Assembly: GCF_004519405.1 (NCBI RefSeq)
Contig: NZ_SGWI01000007.1
Coordinates: 62,001 to 126,000 of the forward strand
Reading direction: 5' to 3'
DNA length: 64,000 nt
From: Pseudomonas sp. BCA17
Lineage (GTDB): Bacteria > Pseudomonadota > Gammaproteobacteria > Pseudomonadales > Pseudomonadaceae
The notes beneath the pieces are model-generated. The model made no database searches, was not told the origin of the DNA, and saw only the letters and a list, made by a program, of their open reading frames with translations. Shown one piece after another: positions 9,050-17,778 of this stretch (position 1 is the first letter of the stretch; each line of letters starts with the position of its first letter). The position numbers and the translations under genes were made by a program.

Positions 9050-9637
9050 TCAGAACAACTTGCGCTGCACGGCCTCATCCAGCGTGCTGCGCGTCAGCGC
9101 TTCCACCACATCCCGGGTGTTCGCCTGGAACGGAATGCCCACGATCAGCACCAAATGCATCCAGGTGCGTACCGACTCGCTCTTCTTGACCCGACCCAAT
9201 TCCTTGCCGTCTTTGTCCTTGAACACCGTTTCCAGGGTGAAGGTGTTTTTCGCCGTGGACGGAATGATGAAGAAGGTCGCACCGGTAATGATCGCCGAGG
9301 CCATGCTGAACTGTTCGTTGTTGTACAAGGTGGCGTCGGCGTAGATGTCCGAGTCGACCTTGTCGGTGCTCACTCGCGTAAAGCGATTGGACTGGCGGAA
9401 CCCATCGGCCACGGCCTTTTCCCACAGCGCGGCGGCAGCGCCGGCAGCGGCATTGCCGGGGCCGCCGTTGGTTTGGTTCAGCCCGGTGGTTCGCACGTAA
9501 GCGGTAGGCTTTTGCGCAGGCGCGTTGGCGGTCGGTGGCCAGGTTTGAACCGGTGGCAGTTCGTGTTGTGAGTAGGACACGCAGCCGGTCAACAAGACCG
9601 CCGCTAGTACCAGGCTGTGTTTGATCAATCCTTTCAT
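9050..9637 (-). CDS. Putative outer-membrane lipoprotein
   Basis: A 195-residue protein with a lipoprotein signal MKGLIKHSLVLAAVLLTGC and lipobox LTGC (Cys 19), so it should be lipidated and sent to the outer membrane by Lol. The mature part contains a Pro/Ala-rich linker, then a globular region with a hydrophobic stretch (ASAIITGATFFIIP) and conserved-looking KDKDGKELGRV. GGGAG precedes the ATG. It lies 16 bases downstream of another lipoprotein on the same strand, and both share a D-x-DGKEL segment and similar layout. The two are probably co-transcribed and may be distant paralogues. Function not recognised. Confidence 0.72.
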   Translation of the reverse strand: MKGLIKHSLVLAAVLLTGCVSYSQHELPPVQTWPPTANAPAQKPTAYVRTTGLNQTNGGPGNAAAGAAAALWEKAVADGFRQSNRFTRVSTDKVDSDIYADATLYNNEQFSMASAIITGATFFIIPSTAKNTFTLETVFKDKDGKELGRVKKSESVRTWMHLVLIVGIPFQANTRDVVEALTRSTLDEAVQRKLF

Positions 9638-9653
9638 GTGTTGCTCCCTGAAA

Positions 9654-10265
9654 CTATGGTTTGGCCAGTTTTGCGGTGGCGGTGTCGAGCAGTTGCGCGA
9701 CCAGTTCGTTCAGTTGCTTGGCGCCCATGGTCGGGGCCCAGTATTCGCGACCGTATAGGCCGACGTTGCGCTCGAACTTGACCTCTTGTTTGCTGCTGGC
9801 CAGCTCCTTGCCGTCACGGTCGACGATCACCAGGTCGCCGGCCAGGTCGAAGGTGTCGACGTAGATCGGGCCGTTGACCCAGATCCAGATCGTCAATGTC
9901 AGCAAGGCGCCGGGCACATAACCCGGATGCACGCCGCGGTGGCCCTTGAGGGACGTCATGTTGAATTTGAGCGAAACATCCTGCTCACCCAGGCGTACCG
10001 GGTACTCGGTCACCTGCTTGAAGTAACCCGCCGTGCGTACGTACTCGTTGAGCTGGAGTGTCAGCGAACGGCTGATCGCGGTTTTGTTGGCATCGTTGAC
10101 ATCGGCGGCGTTTACCGTCACATCAGCGATTTGCGCGCTGCGTGGGCTGCTGACAGAAGCTGGGTGGAGCGGGGCGCCGATAGGGCCGGTGACGGTGTAG
10201 GACACACAGCCTGTCATCGACAGAGCGGCGATCAGGGCCGCAGCCCGCAAGAGGATTTTCAACAC
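9654..10265 (-). CDS. Putative lipoprotein, first gene of a two-lipoprotein operon
   Basis: A 203-residue lipoprotein. The N-terminus MLKILLRAAALIAALSMTGC carries a lipobox MTGC (Cys 20). The start is GTG 10265, with AGGGA 7 bases upstream; TTG 10262 is an alternative. The mature protein has a mixed alpha/beta pattern and a strongly hydrophobic segment ALLTLTIWIWVNGPIYV in the middle, probably buried strands or a membrane-facing patch. DRDGKELASS matches the KDGKEL element in the next gene. Family not recognised. It is divergent from the VWA lipoprotein gene, with 306 bases between them. Confidence 0.72.
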   Translation of the reverse strand: MLKILLRAAALIAALSMTGCVSYTVTGPIGAPLHPASVSSPRSAQIADVTVNAADVNDANKTAISRSLTLQLNEYVRTAGYFKQVTEYPVRLGEQDVSLKFNMTSLKGHRGVHPGYVPGALLTLTIWIWVNGPIYVDTFDLAGDLVIVDRDGKELASSKQEVKFERNVGLYGREYWAPTMGAKQLNELVAQLLDTATAKLAKP

Positions 10266-10571
10266 GCAATATCCCTATTAATGAATGAACCAGGCAGTGT
10301 CTCGACCGATTGGCCGCGAACTTGAGGTGCTTGGATAAATTGAGGCGTCAGGTGCAGTACTGTTTCTCGTACGTCACCTTCATGCATCTGCGGCGATTGC
10401 CGGCACGATGGTGGCTTGATGATATCATTTTACCTGGCGTGTATTCGCTGGTCTTTAAGCCCACGCCGGTCCAAATTGCACATTTATGGCCGGCGCGCGC
10501 GAATTAACCCGAACCACTATTAACTCGCGTCTGACCTTGTGAACGGATCATTCATTCACGAGGTTCAGCCC
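10266..10571. other. Intergenic region between divergent lipoprotein genes
   Basis: Must hold the divergent promoters of the 10265 and 10572 genes. Apart from AT-richer segments around 10420 and 10500 and the SD of the VWA gene (GAGG 10559-10562), I see no clear operator, hairpin or RNA gene. Confidence 0.3.
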
Positions 10572-12212
10572 ATGTCCCACCCTCTGCTCTTCCTGCGCCC
10601 TACCGCCCAGGGCTTTGCCATTACCGTGCTGGTGACGCTGGCCGGGTGTGGGGCATCGTCGGCCCCGGAAGTTGCCAAACCGGATGCTTCGGCGCCCCTT
10701 TCCGAGTTGCAAAGCGTGGCGCCCCAAGGGGCTCTGGTGAAACACGCGATGGCGCGGGCGCCGATGACCGCCCGCTTGAAGGTGCTGGAGTCGGCGGTGA
10801 CGGACTATCGCAGCGAACCCCGCGAGCAATACGAAAACCTGCCGCAGAACCCGGTGCATCGCGTCGCCGAAGCGCCGGTTTCCACCTTCAGTGTGGACGT
10901 CGATACCGGTAGCTACGCCAACGTACGACGTTTCCTCAACCAAGGCCGTCTGCCGCCCGAAGGCGCCGTGCGATTGGAGGAAATGCTCAATTACTTCCCT
11001 TACAACTATGCACTGCCCACCGACGACTCGCCCTTTGGTGTGACCACCGAAGTCGCCGCCACGCCATGGAACCCGCATACCCAACTGCTGCGCATTGGCA
11101 TCAAAGCGTCCGATAAAGCCATGGCGGAACTGGCGCCCGCCAACCTGGTGTTCCTGGTCGATGTGTCCGGCTCCATGGACCGCCGCGAAGGGTTGCCGCT
11201 GGTGAAAAGCACGCTGAAATTATTAGTGGATCAACTGCGCGAGCAGGACCGCGTGTCCCTGGTGGTCTATGCCGGTGAGTCCCGTGTGGTACTCAAACCG
11301 ACTTCGGGCCGCGACAAGGTGAAGATCCGCAACGCCATCGACCAGCTCACCGCCGGCGGCTCTACCGCAGGTGCCTCGGGTATTGAAATGGCCTACCAGA
11401 TGGCCCGCGAAGGCTTTATCGACAAGGGCATCAATCGCATCCTGCTGGCCACCGACGGTGACTTCAACGTAGGCGTCAGCGACTTCGACAGCCTCAAGCA
11501 GATGGCGGCCGACCAGCGTAAAGGCGGTGTATCACTGACGACGCTCGGCTTTGGTGTGGATAACTACAACGAACACCTGATGGAACAACTGGCCGACGCG
11601 GGCGACGGTAACTACGCCTATATCGACAACCTGCGCGAAGCACGCAAGGTGCTGGTGGAGCAGCTCAGCTCGACCCTGGCGGTGGTGGCGCGTGATGTGA
11701 AGTTGCAAGTGGAATTCAACCCGGCCCGGGTCAGCGAATACCGTTTGCTTGGCTATGAAAACCGCACGCTCAAGCGTGAGGATTTCAACAACGACAAGGT
11801 GGATGCTGGCGAAATCGGTGCGGGGCATACCGTGACCGCGCTGTACGAAGTTGTGCCCAAGGGCGAGCAGGGTTGGCTGGAGCCGTTGCGTTACGCCGCT
11901 GCGCCTGCGGCTGAAAGCAAATCCGCTGAACTGGCGATGGTGCGTGTGCGCTATAAGCCTGCGGAGGGCGGTGAAAGCCGGTTGATTGAGCGGGCCGTCG
12001 ATAGAACCTCCGCCATGCCCAGTGATGACCTGCGCTTCAGCGCCGCCGTGGCCGCGTTCGCGCAACAACTCAAGGGCGATGGCCGCTACACTGGCAGCAT
12101 GAGTTTGCAAGACACGGCGGCACTGGCACGCTCGGCCCGGGGCGACGATCCGTTCGGACTGCGCAATGAATTCGTGCAACTCGTAGAGCTGGCCCAAAGC
12201 CTGAAACACTGA
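10572..12212 (+). CDS. VWA-domain lipoprotein, YfbK-like
   Basis: A 546-residue protein with a lipoprotein signal (lipobox LAGC at about residues 23-26) and a von Willebrand factor A domain. The start ATG 10572 has GAGG 8 bases upstream; an upstream in-frame GTG at 10539 lacks one. The N-terminal conserved block (FSVDVDTGSYANVRRFL, about 115) precedes the VWA domain at about 185-370, whose MIDAS motif reads DVSGSMD (D-x-S-x-S), with a conserved Thr region later. The C-terminal part matches the YfbK-type extension (DUF3520). The family is periplasmic or surface-anchored and binds a divalent metal; its role in bacteria is poorly known. An ECF sigma and putative anti-sigma gene follow on the same strand after a hairpin. 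Confidence 0.85.
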   Translation: MSHPLLFLRPTAQGFAITVLVTLAGCGASSAPEVAKPDASAPLSELQSVAPQGALVKHAMARAPMTARLKVLESAVTDYRSEPREQYENLPQNPVHRVAEAPVSTFSVDVDTGSYANVRRFLNQGRLPPEGAVRLEEMLNYFPYNYALPTDDSPFGVTTEVAATPWNPHTQLLRIGIKASDKAMAELAPANLVFLVDVSGSMDRREGLPLVKSTLKLLVDQLREQDRVSLVVYAGESRVVLKPTSGRDKVKIRNAIDQLTAGGSTAGASGIEMAYQMAREGFIDKGINRILLATDGDFNVGVSDFDSLKQMAADQRKGGVSLTTLGFGVDNYNEHLMEQLADAGDGNYAYIDNLREARKVLVEQLSSTLAVVARDVKLQVEFNPARVSEYRLLGYENRTLKREDFNNDKVDAGEIGAGHTVTALYEVVPKGEQGWLEPLRYAAAPAAESKSAELAMVRVRYKPAEGGESRLIERAVDRTSAMPSDDLRFSAAVAAFAQQLKGDGRYTGSMSLQDTAALARSARGDDPFGLRNEFVQLVELAQSLKH

Positions 12213-12235
12213 TCTGGACCACCCCGACAATTCAA

Positions 12236-12264
12236 TGTGGTAGGGGGCCGAACCCCTGCCACAG
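12236..12264. repeat. REP-like hairpin between VWA gene and sigma factor gene
   Basis: TGTGGTAGGGG GCCGAA CCCCTGCCACA folds into a stem of about 11 pairs with one mismatch. No T-run follows, so it more likely trims or stabilises mRNA, or is a REP relic, than acts as a strong terminator. Confidence 0.55.
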
Positions 12265-12302
12265 TTACCTGCTTCGGCTGACAGAAGGAGTTCGCCACCT
12301 AC

Positions 12303-12875
12303 ATGGCCGTTCCAGACGATCCCCCCAGCGACGAATCACTGCTGGCCCGCTACCGCGCCGGTGATGCCGCCGCATTCGAAGTGCTATATGCGCGGCACCG
12401 TCAAGGGCTGCACCGGTTCCTCGTGTCCTTGAGCAACAAGGCCGAATTGGCCGAAGAAATCTACCAGGACACATGGCTCAGCTTGATCCGCAGCACGACC
12501 CAGCCCCAGGGCCGGGCAAGTTTTCGTACGTGGTTGTTCCAGATCGCCCGCAACCGCTTGATCGATTACTGGCGCAAGCACGGCATCCACAACCCGTTGC
12601 ACGACAGCTACGATGAACAGCTGCACGCCCAGGCCGACGACAGCGCCGGCCCTGAGCAGCAACTGAGCCTGAGCCGCGACCAGGCGCGCCTCGACGCCGC
12701 GTTGCAAGACCTGCCCGAAGACCAGCGCGAAGTTTTCCTGCTGCGCCTGCACGGCGACCTCGAGGTGCCGCAAATTGCGATCCTCACCGGCGCCCCGCTG
12801 GAAACCGTAAAAAGCCGCCTGCGTTACGCCCAGCAGAAATTGCGTCGGCTGCTGGCCGAGGAGATACCTGTATGA
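12303..12875 (+). CDS. ECF-type RNA polymerase sigma factor
   Basis: A 190-residue sigma-70 family protein. Region 2 spans about residues 20-90 (RHRQGLHRFLVSL...EEIYQDTWLSLIR, then FRTWLFQIARNRLIDYWR). Region 4 spans about 130-185 (LPEDQREVFLLRLHGDLEVP...GAPLETVKSRLRYAQQKLR). Start ATG 12303 follows an AAGGAG site. It overlaps the next gene by 4 bases (ATGA), typical of translational coupling to an anti-sigma factor. It probably controls the local VWA lipoprotein, judging from gene order. Confidence 0.88.
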   Translation: MAVPDDPPSDESLLARYRAGDAAAFEVLYARHRQGLHRFLVSLSNKAELAEEIYQDTWLSLIRSTTQPQGRASFRTWLFQIARNRLIDYWRKHGIHNPLHDSYDEQLHAQADDSAGPEQQLSLSRDQARLDAALQDLPEDQREVFLLRLHGDLEVPQIAILTGAPLETVKSRLRYAQQKLRRLLAEEIPV

Positions 12876-13420
12876 CCGACTCCCGACATACCCCAGATTC
12901 CGACGACGCGCTGACCCGGCACTTTCGTCAGCACAGCACTGGCGAGCCGCCCGCATCGCTGGATGCCTTCATCCTGGCCACCGCCCGACGCGAGGCGCCT
13001 GCGCCCAGGCTCAGCCTATGGCAGCGCTGGGGGCGTGCATGCCGTCAGCCGCGCTGGCAAATGGCATTCGCCACGGTTGCCGGCGTGGCATTGATGCTGG
13101 GCGTGGTGATGCGTACCAACGAGCTCGACCCCGGACCACAAGGGCGTCTGGCTGCTCCGGCAACGTTTTCCGCGCCTGCGCCCATGAGCGCACCACCGCA
13201 GGCGGAGTCCTACAGTGCTCCGCTGCGCAGTGATGCGTTGCCCCAGGGCAAGTTCGCCAAGCGGGCTGCGCCGCAGTCGTTGGAGCAGGGGCTGCTGGAG
13301 GTGGTGCGCTTGCGTGCGGCAGGGGACGAAGCGGCGGCGGCGGCGAAACTGGCGGAGTTGAAGCAACGCTTTCCCTCGCAAAACATCGAGGAGCAGCTAA
13401 AGGCCCTGCCGCCTCGCTGA
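12872..13420 (+). CDS. Putative membrane anti-sigma factor
   Basis: A 182-residue protein with an N-terminal cytoplasmic part of about 60 residues, one membrane segment (about 66-83, MAFATVAGVALMLGVVM) and a Pro/Ala-rich periplasmic tail that ends in a helical repeat (LRAAGDEAAAAAKLAELKQRFP). The start overlaps the sigma gene stop by 4 bases. Layout and coupling are those of an anti-sigma factor, although no zinc-binding HxxxCxxC motif is visible, so it is not the ZAS type. A stem GGCGATGGCA / TGCCATCGCC lies just downstream (13427-13454) without a T-run. Confidence 0.62.
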   Translation: MTDSRHTPDSDDALTRHFRQHSTGEPPASLDAFILATARREAPAPRLSLWQRWGRACRQPRWQMAFATVAGVALMLGVVMRTNELDPGPQGRLAAPATFSAPAPMSAPPQAESYSAPLRSDALPQGKFAKRAAPQSLEQGLLEVVRLRAAGDEAAAAAKLAELKQRFPSQNIEEQLKALPPR

Positions 13421-13703
13421 GCTTATGGCGATGGCATCTTTGCATGCCATCGCCGGCCTCCCGGCAACAGGTCATAAGCATATGAATTTATAATTAGTCG
13501 CTGCGCTTACAATTGCTGCTAGTTTAATCAGCGAAAGACGTCATTGTTCCTGCTGGCCAACAGAGCGGGTCATGTTTCATCGGATGAAAAGTTGCATGCG
13601 GACTTCAAGGGATTAAAGTCTTCTCAGCATTCGCTACATGGCCACTGGGAAATCGCTCTGCCTGTTAGAAGTCCATCAATTGGATTGATAAACGGTGCCT
13701 CAC

Positions 13704-15014
13704 ATGACGGCTACGCTGAATTACCCGCTGGCAAATACAGTTGTCCCCGAGATTCAACAACCCCTGGATATCTTCGAGCGCAAAGAGTCGAACGTGCGCT
13801 CTTATTGCCGGGACTTTACCGACACTTTCCATACGGCTGAAGGCTCGACCCTGACCAGTGAACAAGGTCAGGTATTCATCGATTTCTTCAGCGGTGCCGG
13901 GGCCCTGAACTACGGGCATAACAACCCGGTGCTGAAGGCCGCGCTGCTGGAGTACATCGCCGAGAATGGCATCACCCACGGCCTGGACTTCAAGACCACG
14001 GCCAAAAAGGCGTTCTTGACCGCGTTCGAGGAGCACATCCTGGCGCCGCGTAACCTGCGCTATAAAGTGCAGTTCCCCGGGCCGACCGGCACCAACTCGG
14101 TGGAGGCGGCCATCAAGCTGGCACGCAAGTACACCGGGCGCCAGAACGTCGTGGCGTTCACCAATGCGTTCCATGGCATGTCCCTGGGCAGCCTCGCCTT
14201 GACCAGCAACCCACGCAAGCGAGCCGGGGCCGGGGTTACCCTGAGCAACGTGACGTTCATGCCGTACGACCAGTATTTCGGCGACAGCGTGGACACTTCG
14301 CAGTACTTGGCCAACATGCTTCGCAGCGGCAGTGGCATCGACAAGCCGGCGGCGATCGTGCTGGAAACCGTGCAGGGCGAGGGCGGTGTGAACAGCGCGT
14401 CGGCCGCTTGGGTGCAGGCTGTACAGCATATCGCACGGGCCCACGACATCTTGCTGATCATCGATGACATCCAGGCCGGTTGTGGCCGTACCGGCGACTT
14501 TTTCAGTTTCGAAACCCTGGGAGTCACGCCGGATATCGTGACGTTGTCAAAATCCATCAGTGGCTACGGCTTGCCCATGTCCCTGGTGTTGCTGGCACCG
14601 CATCTGGACGTGTGGGAGCCCGGCGAGCACAACGGTACGTTCCGGGGCAACAACCTGGCCTTCGTCACGGGCAAGGCGGTGATCGAGCACTATTGGCGCG
14701 ACACGGGTTTTACCCAGGCGTTGAAGGCCAAGGCTGACTTCCTGCAGGCGTCGCTGACGGCGCTTTCGCAGGATTTCGCCGCCAAGGCGCCCAACCGTCT
14801 CAAGGGGCGTGGTTTTTTCAGGGGCATCGAATTCGAAGACAAGACCCTGGCGCAAAGAATCGCGGCCCAGGCCTACCTGCGGGGCTTGATCATTGAAACC
14901 TCGGGCATCGACGATCAGGTGCTCAAGTTCCTCCCGGCGCTGACCATCACCCCCGCGCAGATCACCCAAGGGCTGCAGATACTGGAGCAAGCGTTCGCCG
15001 AGGTGACTGCATGA
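13704..15014 (+). CDS. Diaminobutyrate--2-oxoglutarate aminotransferase, EctB-like
   Basis: A 436-residue class-III PLP aminotransferase expected to make L-2,4-diaminobutyrate from aspartate semialdehyde with glutamate as amino donor. The N-terminus (IFERKESNVRSYCRDF) is the hallmark of the diaminobutyrate group. Other features are a PLP region GPTGTNSVEAAIKLAR, the aspartate in IIDDIQAGCGRTG, the Schiff-base lysine in TLSKSISGYGLP, and HNGTFRGNN. ATG 13704 is preferred over GTG 13695; neither has a strong ribosome binding site. It heads a tight operon with a GNAT (4-base overlap), an N-monooxygenase and a LysE exporter. No ectoine synthase (EctC) is present, so this is not an ectoine locus. 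Confidence 0.85.
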   Translation: MTATLNYPLANTVVPEIQQPLDIFERKESNVRSYCRDFTDTFHTAEGSTLTSEQGQVFIDFFSGAGALNYGHNNPVLKAALLEYIAENGITHGLDFKTTAKKAFLTAFEEHILAPRNLRYKVQFPGPTGTNSVEAAIKLARKYTGRQNVVAFTNAFHGMSLGSLALTSNPRKRAGAGVTLSNVTFMPYDQYFGDSVDTSQYLANMLRSGSGIDKPAAIVLETVQGEGGVNSASAAWVQAVQHIARAHDILLIIDDIQAGCGRTGDFFSFETLGVTPDIVTLSKSISGYGLPMSLVLLAPHLDVWEPGEHNGTFRGNNLAFVTGKAVIEHYWRDTGFTQALKAKADFLQASLTALSQDFAAKAPNRLKGRGFFRGIEFEDKTLAQRIAAQAYLRGLIIETSGIDDQVLKFLPALTITPAQITQGLQILEQAFAEVTA

Positions 15015-15478
15015 GCCAAGCGATTGTTACCCGACATGCGTCCCTGGATGACGCGCCGGCTATTGCGCCGCTGCTGGATAAATACCGTGAGTTTTATGGG
15101 GAGGCGCCCGATGTGTCGCGGTCACTGGCCTTTATTCAGCAACGGTTCTTTTTGGGCGAGTCGATCATTATTGTTGCCGAGATAAATAACGAAGTGATTG
15201 GTTTTACACAACTCTTCCCGAGTTTTTCCAGTGTGACGCTGGAGCGTCTCTGGATATTGAATGACTTATATGTAGAAGCCTCCAAGCGCAGTGCGGGAGT
15301 AGGGTTGGCATTGTTGACGGCGGCGCGCAAGTTCGCGCTGACAACTAACGCCAAACAACTGTTTATCGAAGGTGCTGAGGATAATCCGCGGGCCAGAAAC
15401 TTATACACGCGCTTTGGCTTTATCGAGAACACGGACTACCACTATTACCATCTTCCACTGGCCCATGCCCAAGGATAG
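15011..15478 (+). CDS. GNAT-family N-acetyltransferase
   Basis: A 155-residue acetyltransferase with the GNAT acetyl-CoA loop at about 95-105 (KRSAGVGLALLTAA, matching R/Q-x-x-G-x-G/A) and the C-terminal ARNLYTRFGFIENTDY element. It overlaps the aminotransferase stop by 4 bases (ATGA), so the two are translationally coupled. In this context the likely acceptor is an amino or hydroxylamino group of diaminobutyrate. In rhizobactin or aerobactin type pathways such enzymes acylate an N-hydroxylated amine. Substrate is inferred only. Its AT content is a little higher than that of its neighbours. Confidence 0.8.
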   Translation: MSQAIVTRHASLDDAPAIAPLLDKYREFYGEAPDVSRSLAFIQQRFFLGESIIIVAEINNEVIGFTQLFPSFSSVTLERLWILNDLYVEASKRSAGVGLALLTAARKFALTTNAKQLFIEGAEDNPRARNLYTRFGFIENTDYHYYHLPLAHAQG

Positions 15479-15487
15479 GAGCTTTCC

Positions 15488-16792
15488 ATGTCAGAGACTA
15501 TTTACGATATCGTCGGGATCGGCTTCGGCCCCTCCAACCTGGCGCTGGCCATCGCGCTGGAAGAAGCCGCGTCACCGTTGACCTACCGCTTCCTGGATGC
15601 CAAGCAGAAACCGGATTGGCAGGATGAGATGTTGCTCAGCGGCTCGGACATCCAGAACAACCCCTTGAGGGACCTGGTGACACCGCGCAACCCACGCAGC
15701 CGCTATGGCTTCGTCAATTACCTGAAAGAAACCGGCCGCCTGTTCGACTACCTCAACTTGCCGCTGACCTATCCGCTGCGGCGCGAATATGCCGAATACA
15801 TCAAATGGGTGGCCGGGCATTTTCTGGGCAGTGTCGAGTCATCGGCGTTCGCCAGGCGCGTCGAACCGCTGAACGTCAAGGGCGAGCCGGTGTGGAAGGT
15901 CACCTATAACGATCAGCGGGTTATCTACGGGCGTAGCCTGGTGCTGGGCACAGGGCGCACGGCGAATATTCCGGCAGTGTTCGAGGGCCTGCCTGGCCCG
16001 CAGGTGTTCCACCTCAATCACTACCTGGAGCGTATTCATGCGCTGCCGCCGACAGCGCAACGTATCGGCGTGGTGGGTTCCAGCCAGAGCGCGGTGGAAA
16101 TTGTCCTCGACCTGACCGCCAGGTTTCCGGACAAGGAAATCTATTCGTTGCACCGCAGCTTCAGCTTCCGCCTCAAGGACACCAGCCCATTCAGCGATAA
16201 GGTGTATTTTCCGGAGTTCATCGACTATTACTTCAACCTGCCGCCCGAAGCCAAGGCACGGGTGGACAAGCAATTGCGTGGGACCAACTACAGCTCGGCC
16301 GATGAGGATGTGATCAACGCGCTGTACGTGCGCATTCATGAAGAAAAACTGCAGGGCAAACAACGCATCCACATTCTCAACAATGTTGCTATCGAGCAGG
16401 TGTCCATAGCTGCTTCCGGGCAGGTGGAACTGGCGCTCACGGAGGTCAACCAGCTCACGCACTCGACCCTGGCACTGGATGCATTGGTGCTGGCCACCGG
16501 CTTCAAGGACATCGCCGCCAAGGAAAACGGCGAGCTTTACCCGCCGCTGCTGGCGCCTTATCACCGGCGGTTTCGCACCGATGCCCAGGGGGCGCTGGTG
16601 GTCAACCGCGATTACAGCCTGACCGCGTTGGACGACTTGCCCGCTGTGTACCTCAACGGGTTATGCGAAAGCTCCCACGGTCTGGGGGACGCCGGTTCGT
16701 TCAGCCTGATCTCCCTGCGGGTCGAGCATATCCTGTCGGCCCTGGAGGAAACGCTGGCGTTGACCGAGGCGCCGGAGCAGGCACTGGCCTGA
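15488..16792 (+). CDS. Flavin-dependent amino acid N-monooxygenase (IucD/PvdA/SidA family)
   Basis: A 434-residue N-hydroxylating monooxygenase. The FAD motif GIGFGPSNLALA lies at residues 11-22. Further features are the substrate/flavin region SDIQNNPLRDLVTPRNP, the NADPH motif VVGSSQSAVEIV at about 195, and the C-terminal GLCESSHGLGDAGSFSLIS typical of ornithine and lysine N-hydroxylases. These cytosolic enzymes hydroxylate a terminal amine with NADPH and O2. Adjacent diaminobutyrate synthesis suggests the N4 amine of diaminobutyrate as substrate, which would be unusual since lysine, ornithine, putrescine or cadaverine are typical. The start has a GGAG site. Substrate call is inference. Confidence 0.85.
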   Translation: MSETIYDIVGIGFGPSNLALAIALEEAASPLTYRFLDAKQKPDWQDEMLLSGSDIQNNPLRDLVTPRNPRSRYGFVNYLKETGRLFDYLNLPLTYPLRREYAEYIKWVAGHFLGSVESSAFARRVEPLNVKGEPVWKVTYNDQRVIYGRSLVLGTGRTANIPAVFEGLPGPQVFHLNHYLERIHALPPTAQRIGVVGSSQSAVEIVLDLTARFPDKEIYSLHRSFSFRLKDTSPFSDKVYFPEFIDYYFNLPPEAKARVDKQLRGTNYSSADEDVINALYVRIHEEKLQGKQRIHILNNVAIEQVSIAASGQVELALTEVNQLTHSTLALDALVLATGFKDIAAKENGELYPPLLAPYHRRFRTDAQGALVVNRDYSLTALDDLPAVYLNGLCESSHGLGDAGSFSLISLRVEHILSALEETLALTEAPEQALA

Positions 16793-16843
16793 TCCGACCC
16801 GGCAGCAGCCGTTGCCGGCTGCTGCTTCATACAAGGAGTTCTC

Positions 16844-17467
16844 ATGTTTACAGCCGCATTGATCTACATCCTGGCGGTGATCAGCCCCGGGCCCAACTTC
16901 ATCATCGTCAGCCGGTTTGCGTCGCTGGGGTCAGTCTCCACCGGCATCGGCGCCACCTTGGGCATCTGTACCGTCGGCGTGTTCTTCTCGACCATTTCCC
17001 TGCTGGGCCTGGCGGCGTTGCTGCATCAGTATCCGGCGTTTTCCAAGGTGGCCACGCTGTGCGGTTCGGCCTACCTGCTGTACATCGCCTACAGCATTAT
17101 CAAAAGCGTGCTGGCGAAAAACACCGGCACCGCCGAAAGCTCGGCGCCAGGTGTGACCAGCTTTGCCAAGGCTTATCGGGTGGGGGTCATCACCAACATC
17201 AGCAATATGAAAACCATCGCCTTCATGATCAGCATCTATGCGGGTTTTCTCTCTTCGCCGCGTTCGGACCTGGATAAAGTCCTGGTCGTCATGCTGTGTT
17301 CAAGCCTGGAAGTCATCTGGTACTCACTGGTGGCGCTGTTGTTTGGCCAAGGCCCGATCAAGGCACTGTTCCTCAAGTACACGCGGCAGATCGACGTTGG
17401 GCTCGCGGTATTCCTCGTCGCGTTTTCACTGAATAACGCCATCCCTGTACTGATTGCCAGTCGATGA
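16844..17467 (+). CDS. LysE/RhtB-family amino acid exporter
   Basis: A 207-residue inner-membrane protein with about six hydrophobic segments and the family signature near the N-terminus (AVISPGPNFIIV, with PGPN). LysE/RhtB carriers expel amino acids or amino-acid-like antimetabolites. It lies 51 bases after the N-monooxygenase, preceded by AAGGAG, so it probably exports the product of the operon. A free small amino-acid derivative rather than a large siderophore would suit this transporter class. Confidence 0.85.
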   Translation: MFTAALIYILAVISPGPNFIIVSRFASLGSVSTGIGATLGICTVGVFFSTISLLGLAALLHQYPAFSKVATLCGSAYLLYIAYSIIKSVLAKNTGTAESSAPGVTSFAKAYRVGVITNISNMKTIAFMISIYAGFLSSPRSDLDKVLVVMLCSSLEVIWYSLVALLFGQGPIKALFLKYTRQIDVGLAVFLVAFSLNNAIPVLIASR

Positions 17468-17476
17468 GGCTTTGCC

Positions 17477-17770
17477 ATGGAATGGAACGAAGTACTCAGG
17501 GAGGTGGGTGTGCGCTTCAAACACCGCAGCTGGCTGTTGATCGACCTGTCGCCGGATGAGCTGGCCGTGCGTGAACCCCTGGCCAAACCGGCCAGCGACT
17601 ATTCGGGCATGGCCCTGCTGCTGGATTGCAGCCTGGAGGGCATGTTCCAGATAGTCGATGGCCTGGGACCAGGCATCAGCTATGCCGCCTCGTTGCAGGC
17701 CAGCAAGCGACCGGTGGTGGCGGTACCTGCAAGGAGCGTGCACTTTCAGGATTTTCGTTGGGCGTGCTGA
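17477..17770 (+). CDS. Small hypothetical protein at the end of the diaminobutyrate operon
   Basis: A 97-residue protein starting 9 bases after the LysE stop and ending just before a strong terminator, so it is probably the last operon gene. It has no signal peptide or membrane segment. The sequence is mixed alpha/beta with a Trp-rich start (MEWNEVLREVG) and a hydrophobic Gly-rich C-terminal half (QIVDGLGPGISYAASL). The ribosome binding site is weak (GAGG 9 bases upstream). I do not recognise it; it could be a small binding or accessory protein. Confidence 0.5.
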   Translation: MEWNEVLREVGVRFKHRSWLLIDLSPDELAVREPLAKPASDYSGMALLLDCSLEGMFQIVDGLGPGISYAASLQASKRPVVAVPARSVHFQDFRWAC

Positions 17771-17778
17771 ACGGATGC

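Noticed and set aside
13704..16792. Ectoine biosynthesis
   Set aside because: EctB-like and acetyltransferase genes are present, but there is no ectoine synthase, and the N-monooxygenase and LysE gene do not belong to ectoine operons.
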